This document shows, piece after piece, positions 11,424 to 18,938 of a stretch of 34,793 nt of DNA. Source of the stretch: an uncultured Pelagibacteraceae bacterium (lineage in GTDB: Bacteria > Pseudomonadota > Alphaproteobacteria > Pelagibacterales > Pelagibacteraceae); NCBI GenBank assembly GCA_902608845.1, contig CACLPR010000010.1, positions 1 through 34,793 on the forward strand. The letters are read 5' to 3'. The notes below the pieces were generated by a model that saw only the letters and a program-made list of their open reading frames with translations, had not been told where the DNA came from and did no database searches. Every line of letters begins with the position of its first letter. The first letter of the stretch is position 1. A program made the translations under genes and the position numbers.

Positions 11424-12020
11424 TTATTTCTCCAGTAAAAAAATCCCTAATTCAGATATTAGGTTTTTGTATTTTAAATTCGAAGGCGTAATTTTTGAAA
11501 TTTTTTGTCCATTTAAAGAAATTGTTTTAAAAATATTTATCCCTTTGTTGTTACAAAAATTATAAAAATCTTGAATTGTGCACATATGTAAATTTGGAGT
11601 ATTGTACCATTCATAAGGCAAATTCTTAGTAATTGGCATTTCTCCTTTAAAAAGTAAATCTACCCTAATTTTCCAATGTCCAAAATTGGGAATGGTTACA
11701 ATAACTTTTTTTCCTACTCTTAATAAATCTTCAATTACATTCTCTGGACTCATGAAAGCTTGTAGAGTTTGACTTAGAATCACGTAATCAAAAGATAGAT
11801 CTGGAAATTGTTTTAAATCAAACTCTGCATCACCCTCAACCACAGCTAATCCTTTAGATAAACATTTTTTGACTTTTTCTTTAGAAATTTCAAGTCCTCT
11901 AACATCCACTATCTTATTTTTTGATAAATATTCCATCAAAATCCCATCACCACATCCAACGTCAAGGACTCTTGATTTTTCATCAATTAATTTTGATATA
12001 ACTTTAAATTCTTCTTTCAT
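11424..12020 (-). CDS. metW: MetW, methionine biosynthesis methyltransferase-fold protein
   Basis: Partner of MetX in many proteobacteria, with a class I methyltransferase fold. The 198 residues include the glycine loop VLDVGCGDGILMEYL (about 18-33), FDYVILSQTLQ, and MetW-specific blocks VTIPNFGHWKIR and LPYEWYNTPNLHMCT. Together these separate it from generic methyltransferases. Its start lies inside the last 17 bases of metX, pointing to coupled translation. Its exact role is less well defined than that of MetX; it is thought to support MetX-dependent homoserine acylation. Confidence 0.93.
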   Translation of the reverse strand: MKEEFKVISKLIDEKSRVLDVGCGDGILMEYLSKNKIVDVRGLEISKEKVKKCLSKGLAVVEGDAEFDLKQFPDLSFDYVILSQTLQAFMSPENVIEDLLRVGKKVIVTIPNFGHWKIRVDLLFKGEMPITKNLPYEWYNTPNLHMCTIQDFYNFCNNKGINIFKTISLNGQKISKITPSNLKYKNLISELGIFLLEK

Positions 12021-13137
12021 TTATATTTATATAAGTAGTGCTTAAGTAGTTTTTTATAGTGCTTAAAAAATCAGGCACATCTAATAAAAAAGAGTCATGG
12101 CCTTTATCAGTTTTAATTTCTACAAAACCAACATCAGCTCCTATAGCATTCAGTGCAATTACAATGTCTTTATTTTCAGAGGTTGGATATAACCAATCTG
12201 AAGTAAATGAAATAATAAAAAATTTTGTCTTACTCCCTTTAAAAGCTTTAGAAAGATTACCACCATGTTGTTTTGTTAAATCAAAGTAGTCCATTGCTCT
12301 AGTAATGTATAAGTAACTATTTGCATCAAATCTATCCACAAAAACAGAGCCTTGATATCTTAAATAACTCTCAATTTGAAAGTCAGCATCAAATCCAAAT
12401 TTTAAATCTGATCTTTCCTGCAGATTTCGTCCAAATTTTTCTTGTAATCCTTTTTTTGATAAATATGTAATATGTGCTGCCATTCTTGCAACAGCCAAAC
12501 CTTTATCTGGGTTACTTGTCTTTCCGTCATATAAACCATCCTTCCAATTTGTATCTGACATGATTGCTTGTCTTCCAAGCTCATTGAAAGCAATATTTTG
12601 AGCTGAGTGACTAGCTGTACAAGCAATTGGTAAAGCAACCTTAGCCTTGTTTGGAAAATTTGATACAAATTGTAATACTTGCATCCCACCCATAGAACCA
12701 CCAGCTACCGCAAATAATTTTTCTATTTTGAAGTGATCCAAAAGATTGTGTTGAGCATTAACCATATCATTTATTGTAATAACAGGAAAATTCGTTCCAA
12801 TTGGTTTGTTGGTTTTAGGATCAATAGTTCCTGGTCCGTATGAACCCATACAACCACCAATAACATTTGCACAAATTACGAAAAATTTTTCAGTATCAAA
12901 AGCCTTACCTGGACCAACTGCATAATTCCACCACCCTTCTTTATTTGTTACTGGGTTTTGACCGGAGGCAAATTGATCTCCTGTTAATGCATGAAAAACA
13001 AGTATGGCATTATCTTTTTTTTCATTAAGATTTCCGTAAGTCTCATAAGCTAGTGGAAAATTTGATATTTCCTTTCCACAATCAAGTTTTAGAGGTTGCT
13101 TAATAGTTATACTTTTTATTTTATCAAAATTACTCAT
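12004..13137 (-). CDS. metX: Homoserine O-acyltransferase (MetX)
   Basis: Acylates homoserine, committing it to methionine synthesis. Alpha/beta-hydrolase fold, 377 residues. The nucleophile is the serine of GGSMGGMQ (about residue 148); the family's aspartate and histidine positions appear as FTSDWLYP and DKGHDSFLLD near the C-terminus. NVIGGCMGSYGP is a further MetX block. Sequence by eye does not settle whether acetyl-CoA or succinyl-CoA is the donor; both occur in MetX proteins. It is the first gene of metX-metW-gloB, and its 5' leader holds a SAM-II riboswitch, so its expression should fall when S-adenosylmethionine is plentiful. Confidence 0.95.
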   Translation of the reverse strand: MSNFDKIKSITIKQPLKLDCGKEISNFPLAYETYGNLNEKKDNAILVFHALTGDQFASGQNPVTNKEGWWNYAVGPGKAFDTEKFFVICANVIGGCMGSYGPGTIDPKTNKPIGTNFPVITINDMVNAQHNLLDHFKIEKLFAVAGGSMGGMQVLQFVSNFPNKAKVALPIACTASHSAQNIAFNELGRQAIMSDTNWKDGLYDGKTSNPDKGLAVARMAAHITYLSKKGLQEKFGRNLQERSDLKFGFDADFQIESYLRYQGSVFVDRFDANSYLYITRAMDYFDLTKQHGGNLSKAFKGSKTKFFIISFTSDWLYPTSENKDIVIALNAIGADVGFVEIKTDKGHDSFLLDVPDFLSTIKNYLSTTYININERRI

Positions 13138-13170
13138 AATATTTTTGCTGAGATGAATTGTGAGAAAAAA

Positions 13171-13222
13171 AACTTATTTAGCAGGTTTTTTATAGCGCTC
13201 GCAATTCAGTTAAATCAGCGCA
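13171..13222 (-). ncRNA. SAM-II riboswitch aptamer in the metX leader
   Basis: On the minus strand the leader contains conserved SAM-II blocks: P1 GCGCU/AGCGC (13217-13221 with 13195-13199), GAUUUAAC just inside it, UUGCGAGC across the 3' side of P1, an A-rich linker, then GCUAAA. A four-base outer pseudoknot pairing, AACU (13208-13211) with AGUU (13171-13174), takes the place of the AACC/GG pairing I recall in the well-studied env12 SAM-II sequence, which looks like covariation. The inner P2 pairing is not obvious in my hand alignment. Position in front of metX is the classical alphaproteobacterial context. A U8 tract (13165-13172) follows directly. Confidence 0.9.
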
Positions 13223-13229
13223 AAAACGT

Positions 13230-13256
13230 TTTATAAGATAGCTTTTTGGATGTCAA
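13230..13256 (-). promoter_or_regulatory. Promoter of metX-metW-gloB
   Basis: On the minus strand a perfect TTGACA (13251-13256) is followed after 15 bases by TATAAA (13230-13235). Transcription would begin near 13223, at the 5' edge of the SAM-II aptamer, which supports both calls. The spacer is slightly short; a shifted -10 one or two bases downstream is possible. Confidence 0.7.
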
Positions 13257-13320
13257 TTTTTTTAGAATTATTGATTGTATTATCTAATTATCTGACTATT
13301 TATTAATAAAATTTAACATC

Positions 13321-14406
13321 ATGAATACCCCAATATTTAGAAAAATAAATCTACAAGCTTACAAACCAGGAAGATCATTTTTAACTAAAAAAAAAAAAAT
13401 AATTAAATTATCAGCAAATGAATCTGCCTTAGGTATGAGTAAAAATGCTCAAAGAGTAATAAAAAAAGCTAGTGATAACATCTCTAAATATCCTGATGGA
13501 AAATTTAAAGATTTAACTTCTATTATTTCAAAAAAATATAATTGTAATCAAAACCAAGTGATTTGTGGATCTGGATCTGATGAAATTATTCAGATGTTGT
13601 GTCAACTATTTTTGAATAAAGGAGATGAGGTAGTCGTACCAGAATTTAGTTTTTTGATGTACAGAATTTATGCGCAAATAGTGGGAGCCAAGGTTGTATT
13701 TTCAAAAGAAAAAAATTTTAAAGTATCAAATGATGAAATTTTAAAAAAAATATCAAAGAAGACTAAAATCGTATTTCTAGCAAATCCTAACAACCCTACA
13801 GGTACATATATTTCTAAAAAACAATTATTAGATTTAAGAAAGCATTTAAATAAAAAAATATTACTAGTCGTTGATGACGCTTATTTTGAATACATGCTAA
13901 ATAAAGATTATAAATCAGGTTTAGAGCTTTTCAAAAATAAAAACAATGTATTTATACTAAGAACGTTCTCTAAAATTTATGGACTTGCATCTTTAAGAGT
14001 TGGGTGGGGATACGGGAGTAAAAAAATAATAGATGCTTTGTATAAAATCAAACCACCATTTAATGTAAATAATATAGCTCAGGTATGCGCTATAGAGTCT
14101 TTGAAAGATAAAAGCTTTATCAAAAAGTCTATTAAACATAATTTGGATTGGGCAAAAAAAATACAAAATACAATGAATTTGTATAATATTAAAACAAATG
14201 AAATTGGACCAAATTTTTTCCTTTTAGATTTTAAAAATTGCAAATATTCAGCAAATTTTATAGAAAAAAAACTTGAAGCTTCAGGAATAATTCTTAGGGA
14301 AATGAATTCTTATGGAATTAAAAATTGTTTGAGACTTACTATAGGAAATAATTACGAGAATAACTTATTGCTTTATAAATTAAAAAATATCTTTAAAAAT
14401 GTTTAA
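13321..14406 (+). CDS. hisC: Histidinol-phosphate / aromatic aminotransferase (class I/II PLP)
   Basis: PLP aminotransferase of the HisC family, 361 residues. Landmarks are LSANESALGMSKNA near the N-terminus, CGSGSDEIIQMLCQ, FLANPNNPTGTY, VVDDAYFEY, and the PLP-binding lysine in RTFSKIYGLASLRVGW (about residue 218). The start follows a 183-base gap shared with the divergent metX gene. It overlaps the tyrA-like gene by 8 bases, so the two are made together. That pairing suggests it transaminates an aromatic keto acid in tyrosine or phenylalanine synthesis, possibly besides histidinol phosphate; sequence alone does not decide. Confidence 0.88.
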   Translation: MNTPIFRKINLQAYKPGRSFLTKKKKIIKLSANESALGMSKNAQRVIKKASDNISKYPDGKFKDLTSIISKKYNCNQNQVICGSGSDEIIQMLCQLFLNKGDEVVVPEFSFLMYRIYAQIVGAKVVFSKEKNFKVSNDEILKKISKKTKIVFLANPNNPTGTYISKKQLLDLRKHLNKKILLVVDDAYFEYMLNKDYKSGLELFKNKNNVFILRTFSKIYGLASLRVGWGYGSKKIIDALYKIKPPFNVNNIAQVCAIESLKDKSFIKKSIKHNLDWAKKIQNTMNLYNIKTNEIGPNFFLLDFKNCKYSANFIEKKLEASGIILREMNSYGIKNCLRLTIGNNYENNLLLYKLKNIFKNV

Positions 14407-15298
14407 AAAAATTTTAATAATTGGTTGTGGACTTATAGGGTCTTCAATATTAAGAGCTTCGATATCTAAAAAAATCTCTAAACATTATTTTGTTTATGAA
14501 AAGTCACATAAAAATATTCAAAAGATAAAAAAAATCAGTAACAAAATAAGAATTCTTAGAGTATTAGATGATAAACTATCTGATGTTGATCTAGTAGTAC
14601 TTTCAACGCCAATGAGTGAATATGAGAAAATAATTCCTAATTTAAATAGGTATTTGAATAAATATTGCTTAATTACTGATGTAGGCTCTACTAAAGAAAA
14701 TATATTTAAGTTGAAAAATAAAAAACTTTCAAAGTCTCTTGATTGGATTACTAGTCACCCAATTTCAGGTTCAGAGGTAAGTGGACCTGAGTATGGAACC
14801 AAAAATCTTTTTGTAAATAAATGGTGTGTCATAGTAAATGACAAAAATAGAATAAAACAAAATAAATTATTAAAATTTTGGAAAAAATTAGGTTCAAAAG
14901 TAATTATTATGGATGCAAAAACTCATGATAAAATTTTTTCTATCACTAGCCATTTACCTCATTTAATCGCGTATAACTTAATAAAAACTGCACAAGATTT
15001 TCAAAAAAAACAAAAAAAAGATGTCATAAAGTTTAGCGCAGGAGGATTAAGAGATTTTTCAAGGATAGCGGCATCTAATGAAATAATGTGGAGAGATATT
15101 TTTTTTAATAATAAAAGAAATATAGTTAGTGCAATAAACTTATTTATTAATAATTTAAATTCATTTAAGAAAAATATTGAAAACTTAGACGATAGGACTT
15201 TGAGAAAAAAACTAACTAATTCTAAAAAGGTAAGAAAGCATATTCTAAGTTTAAAGCAAGATGTAGCAAAACCAGATTTTGGAAGAGAACAAGATTAA
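14399..15298 (+). CDS. tyrA: Prephenate/arogenate dehydrogenase
   Basis: NAD(P)-dependent oxidative decarboxylation of prephenate or arogenate in tyrosine synthesis. The 299-residue protein opens with a Rossmann motif, IIGCGLIGSSILRA. It has LVVLSTPMSEYE, ITDVGSTKENI, and the substrate-binding block TSHPISGSEVSGPEYG, followed by ITSHLPHLIAYNL in the helical domain; all are typical of TyrA/TyrC. No ACT or chorismate-mutase domain is present. The C-terminus is very basic. It is coupled to hisC by an 8-base overlap and meets the convergent NlpC/P60 gene with a 4-base overlap. Confidence 0.93.
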   Translation: MFKKILIIGCGLIGSSILRASISKKISKHYFVYEKSHKNIQKIKKISNKIRILRVLDDKLSDVDLVVLSTPMSEYEKIIPNLNRYLNKYCLITDVGSTKENIFKLKNKKLSKSLDWITSHPISGSEVSGPEYGTKNLFVNKWCVIVNDKNRIKQNKLLKFWKKLGSKVIIMDAKTHDKIFSITSHLPHLIAYNLIKTAQDFQKKQKKDVIKFSAGGLRDFSRIAASNEIMWRDIFFNNKRNIVSAINLFINNLNSFKKNIENLDDRTLRKKLTNSKKVRKHILSLKQDVAKPDFGREQD

Positions 15299-16041
15299 AT
15301 TGATATAACTTTTAATATTTTTAAATTTGCAGTTCTCTCAATTAATTTAATAGTTTTCCTAATTGGCATTATTAATACTTTTTTCCTTGGTCCATATGCA
15401 TGAATTAAACTATTTGCATTCAAACAAATTGCAACATGCCCTTTCCAAAAAATTATATCCCCTTTTTTAAAAACCTTTTTGTTAATAAATCCCTTTTTAA
15501 TTTTAACTTGATCAATTGTATCTCTTGGAAAAAATTTATTATTAAATTTATAAAATATTTGCAATAAAGCTGAACAGTCAATACCATCAAAGCTTTTACC
15601 ACCCCATTTATATTTACAACCTAAAAAAAGTTTTAATATTTTTGTAAAATCAATATTTCTTTTTTTTATAATTTCTAATTCATTAAAATTAACCCATTTA
15701 TTTTTTTCAAACTTAACAAAATTATTTTTTTTTTCTAAAAATTCAATTTCTGATGAAAAGGGAAGGAATTTTTTTGTACCAAATCTCCTTAAAGGTTTTG
15801 AATAAATTTTAGATTTTAAGACACTAACTTTATGTGTCTGGTTCATTTTTTTGTTAAAATGACCAACTTTTATAAAACCAACATACTTGTCATAAATTGA
15901 TCTAACTTTTAAAAAATTCTTTTTTTTTTGTACTATTTGAAATTTTTCACCATATAAAATTTGTGAGCTAAGGTTAGATTTTGTTGTAGCTGTCTCATAA
16001 ACATTTAAATATGGGCTACTGCAAAAGTACCTATTTTTCAC
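15295..16041 (-). CDS. NlpC/P60-family peptidase with N-terminal SH3-like domain
   Basis: Cysteine peptidase probably acting on gamma-D-glutamyl-diamino-acid bonds of peptidoglycan peptides. An N-terminal region (about 1-120) shows one clear bacterial SH3-like unit (YGEKFQIV, FLKVRSIYDKYVGFI) and a second likely one. The C-terminal NlpC/P60 domain has GIDCSALLQ (catalytic cysteine about residue 156), KKGDIIFWKGHVAICL with the histidine, and SLIHAYGP. I see no signal peptide, so it is probably cytoplasmic. No ATG is available: a GTG at 16041 (used here) or the TTG just before it must be the start. The start overlaps the stop of the AmpG-type permease gene, which hints at recycling of imported muropeptides. 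Confidence 0.88.
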   Translation of the reverse strand: MKNRYFCSSPYLNVYETATTKSNLSSQILYGEKFQIVQKKKNFLKVRSIYDKYVGFIKVGHFNKKMNQTHKVSVLKSKIYSKPLRRFGTKKFLPFSSEIEFLEKKNNFVKFEKNKWVNFNELEIIKKRNIDFTKILKLFLGCKYKWGGKSFDGIDCSALLQIFYKFNNKFFPRDTIDQVKIKKGFINKKVFKKGDIIFWKGHVAICLNANSLIHAYGPRKKVLIMPIRKTIKLIERTANLKILKVISI

Positions 16042-17404
16042 CAATTTTTACCTTATTTCTTATAAACCAAAGACATATTAATGATGGAATAACCATTATT
16101 GTAGTCAAAACAAAAAATGTTCCCCAGTCCCCATTTAACCAATCTACCAACGCCCCAGATGAAGAGGCAAGAGTAGTTCTGCCGGCAGTTCCTATTGAAG
16201 CCAACAATGCATATTGAGTTGCTGTATAAGTTCTATCTACTAATAATGATATGAATGCTACAAATGCAACAGTCGCAAATGCAGCAGTTATGTCGTCGGC
16301 AATTACAGCTATTGCAAATAAAAGTTCAGATTTACCTACCCACGCCAGCAGTGCAAAAATAAGATTTGTCAAAGCCATCAGCCCACCAGCAAAGAACATG
16401 GTTTTTATAGTGCCAGCCCGCATTGCCATTACACCTCCAAGTAGAGTAAAAACTACAGTGGTAATCCAACCTAATCCTTTAGAATATATAGCTATTTGTC
16501 CCTTAGAAAAACCAATCTCTTTATAAAAGACTATCGACATTCGTCCTAAAAATGCCTCTCCAATTTTAAATAAAAATACAAAACCTAAAATTCCTAATGC
16601 AATAGCAAGACCATTTTTTTTGAAAAAACTTATTATTGGTCCTCCAATAGTACCTGTAATATAGGCAATAAAGTTTGTTAAAATATTATTTGATCCAAGC
16701 TTATCTTTAATTATTTGATCAGTTGCTCTTTGCTTTTTTTGCCTGTCATTTTCAACTGGTTCATGAACAAACATTAAACCTATATTCATCAATATAACTA
16801 GAATGCCAAGGATTAAAAAAGTAGCTTGCCAATAGTCGGTTACTCCAAGATTTTCAAAAAATTCAGCTGTAAATAATGCAACTACACCACCTAATTTATA
16901 ACCGGTCCACCAACCAACAACTGCCATAGCTGCACCTGCAGCCATAGCTTTACTTTCATCTGAATTAATTTGTTCTATTCGTAATGCATCAACAGTAATA
17001 TCTTGAGTAGCAGAGGCTACTGCAATTATTAACCCAACAGAAATCAAAAGAGCAAGGTTTTGTGAAGGATTAATAAAACTCCAAACTAACAAACTCAATA
17101 GAATAATAAATTGCATTAAGACAATCCATCCTCGTCTATGTCCTAATTTTTTAGACAAAACCGGTATTTGTATTCTATCAATTATTGGAGCCCACAAATA
17201 ATTAAAAGCATATACCCCAAATATTAATCCAGCCCATCCAATTGTTGATCTACTTAATCCTTCCTCTTTTAACCAAAGACTTAAGCTACTAGCAATTAAT
17301 ACCCATGGGAAACCACTTATTGCTCCAAGTAGCAAAATTCTCAACATCCTCACATCTTTGTAAACTAGCAAAGAGTCTGTCCAACTTTGTTGTCTTGTAA
17401 ACAT
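16031..17404 (-). CDS. ampG: AmpG-family muropeptide permease (MFS)
   Basis: Inner-membrane major-facilitator protein of the AmpG/PAT group, which imports muropeptides in characterised relatives. I place the start at the ATG at 17404 (457 residues), where it shares a base with the trkH stop (TAATG); a TTG 15 bases earlier is less likely. The AmpG pattern is clear: ISGFPWVLIASSLSLWLKEEG in helix 1, FNYLWAPIIDR, GHRRGWI in the loop, and ATQDITVDALRI in helix 4. About 12 hydrophobic helices are visible. The neighbouring NlpC/P60 peptidase supports a murein-peptide substrate, but acyl-CoA transporters share this fold, so the substrate is inferred. Confidence 0.85.
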   Translation of the reverse strand: MFTRQQSWTDSLLVYKDVRMLRILLLGAISGFPWVLIASSLSLWLKEEGLSRSTIGWAGLIFGVYAFNYLWAPIIDRIQIPVLSKKLGHRRGWIVLMQFIILLSLLVWSFINPSQNLALLISVGLIIAVASATQDITVDALRIEQINSDESKAMAAGAAMAVVGWWTGYKLGGVVALFTAEFFENLGVTDYWQATFLILGILVILMNIGLMFVHEPVENDRQKKQRATDQIIKDKLGSNNILTNFIAYITGTIGGPIISFFKKNGLAIALGILGFVFLFKIGEAFLGRMSIVFYKEIGFSKGQIAIYSKGLGWITTVVFTLLGGVMAMRAGTIKTMFFAGGLMALTNLIFALLAWVGKSELLFAIAVIADDITAAFATVAFVAFISLLVDRTYTATQYALLASIGTAGRTTLASSSGALVDWLNGDWGTFFVLTTIMVIPSLICLWFIRNKVKIGEK

Positions 17405-18852
17405 TAATATTTTCTCCAAAATGACGGAATAAATAATACTAGTACAGCAAATAACTCTAATCTACCCAATATCATTGCTAAACTTAAAATCCATTTTGAA
17501 AAATCAGATAAATTAGAAAAATTACCATTTGGACCAATAATATCACCTAAGCCAGGTCCCACATTTGATATTGATGTTGCAGCAGCGGATATTGATGTTG
17601 TTAAATCCAAACCACTAGTAGATAGAAGAGCCGTTATAATAAAAAAAATCACAATATATAGAAATATAAACGAAATAATTGATGCTAAAAATTTTTCATC
17701 GATATTATTATTTTCATATTTTATTTTGAATATACCTCTTGGATAAATTATTTTTTTTAGTTGTATACTAATAAATTGGAATAAAATTTGGACTCTAAAT
17801 ATCTTAATTCCACAAGCTGTAGAACCTGCACAACCTCCAATAAACATTAGAATAAGAAAATAAATTAAAGGGAATTGACCCCAGTCACTAAAGTTTTGAG
17901 TTACATAACCTGTGCCAGTTAAAATCGATATTACATTAAATGCAACAGACCTGATATTAGTATCTAATAAACTTTGATTTTTTACTAACAGATATAAATA
18001 CATTAAAAGAATTGAAAAAAGGACAATTTTTACAAAAGTTTTAATCTGTGTATCTTTTAAGAATATCTTTTTATCTCCATTTAAATATTTAATATAGGCA
18101 ATAAATGGTAAGCTTCCTAAAATTATAAATATAATTGATGTGAATTCAATAAGTGAACTATCAAAATAGCCAATAGACTCGTTATAATTGGAGAAGCCTC
18201 CTGTTGCAATTGTTGTCATTGAGTGAACAAAACTGTCAAAAAAGTTCATACCAAATATTTTATAAAATAATGCACATACAAAAGTTAATCCGGAGTATAC
18301 TAAGATTAATCTCAACGCTATCTCTTTTGATCTAGGTAAAATTTTTTCTGGAGTGTCACTCGTCGATATAATGAATAACTGCATTCCACCAATATTCATA
18401 AGTGGCATTAAAGTAATTGCCATTACAATGATGCCAATTCCACCTAACCATTGAAGCATTCCTCTCCAAAGTAAGATGCTTTTGGGAGTTTCATTTAAAT
18501 TGGTTATTATAGTTGATCCAGTTGTAGTGATACCTGACATGCTCTCAAAAAAAGCGTCTGTAACACTTAAATTTATCTCAGAAAATATAAATGGAAGTGA
18601 ACCAAAAATAGCAATACTCAACCAAGATAACGCAGTTAGAAGAAAAGCTTGAGGTAAGCTAATTTTTTTATCATGATCTAAATTCGATAATAAAAAGAGA
18701 ATTCCAAATATAATAGTTACAATTCCAGAACCTATAAAACCAGAATCAAGTTCATCATAAAAAAATTGCGTTAAAATTGGCGCAATCATCGATAAACCTA
18801 AAATAATTTGTAAAATTCCTAGGGTAAAAAAAACTGTTTTATAATTGGACAT
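17404..18852 (-). CDS. trkH: Trk potassium uptake protein TrkH
   Basis: Membrane subunit of the Trk potassium uptake system. The 482 residues contain four membrane-pore-membrane repeats, with selectivity-filter loops recognisable around SGITTTGST, ATGGFSNYN, LTGTGYVTQ and SNVGPGLGD. Many hydrophobic helices surround them. The cytoplasmic NAD-binding partner TrkA is not in the window. It is the first gene of a trkH-ampG-nlpC cluster. The start region is peculiar: a 10-base sequence including the ATG is repeated 13 bases upstream. Confidence 0.92.
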   Translation of the reverse strand: MSNYKTVFFTLGILQIILGLSMIAPILTQFFYDELDSGFIGSGIVTIIFGILFLLSNLDHDKKISLPQAFLLTALSWLSIAIFGSLPFIFSEINLSVTDAFFESMSGITTTGSTIITNLNETPKSILLWRGMLQWLGGIGIIVMAITLMPLMNIGGMQLFIISTSDTPEKILPRSKEIALRLILVYSGLTFVCALFYKIFGMNFFDSFVHSMTTIATGGFSNYNESIGYFDSSLIEFTSIIFIILGSLPFIAYIKYLNGDKKIFLKDTQIKTFVKIVLFSILLMYLYLLVKNQSLLDTNIRSVAFNVISILTGTGYVTQNFSDWGQFPLIYFLILMFIGGCAGSTACGIKIFRVQILFQFISIQLKKIIYPRGIFKIKYENNNIDEKFLASIISFIFLYIVIFFIITALLSTSGLDLTTSISAAATSISNVGPGLGDIIGPNGNFSNLSDFSKWILSLAMILGRLELFAVLVLFIPSFWRKY

Positions 18853-18865
18853 TTTGATTGGACAT
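18839..18865 (-). other. Possible 8-codon upstream ORF over the trkH start
   Basis: The sequence attggacatt occurs twice on the plus strand (18844-18853 and 18857-18866), so the trkH start context is duplicated 13 bases upstream on the minus strand. The upstream ATG is out of frame with trkH and would encode MSNQNVQL, ending at a TAA at 18839-18841, just inside trkH. It may be a chance duplication; it could also lower or couple TrkH translation. There is no further evidence that it is translated. Confidence 0.3.
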
Positions 18866-18938
18866 TATTTTATGGTAAATAAATTTCAACTCTATAAGAA
18901 TTATTAAAAACGTTATTTTATATGCTGTTTAATTAAAA

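Noticed and set aside
12402..12701. 99-codon minus-strand frame inside metX
   Set aside because: It is an alternative frame within the metX coding region, lacks any recognisable motif, and metX itself is intact across it.
13257..13320. hisC promoter or leader element
   Set aside because: The stretch is AT-rich; TTGATT at 13271-13276 is present, but no -10 element lies at a convincing distance and no hairpin is evident.
17404..17419. Longer ampG start at the TTG at 17419
   Set aside because: The ATG at 17404 forms the common TAATG junction with trkH and needs no rare start codon.
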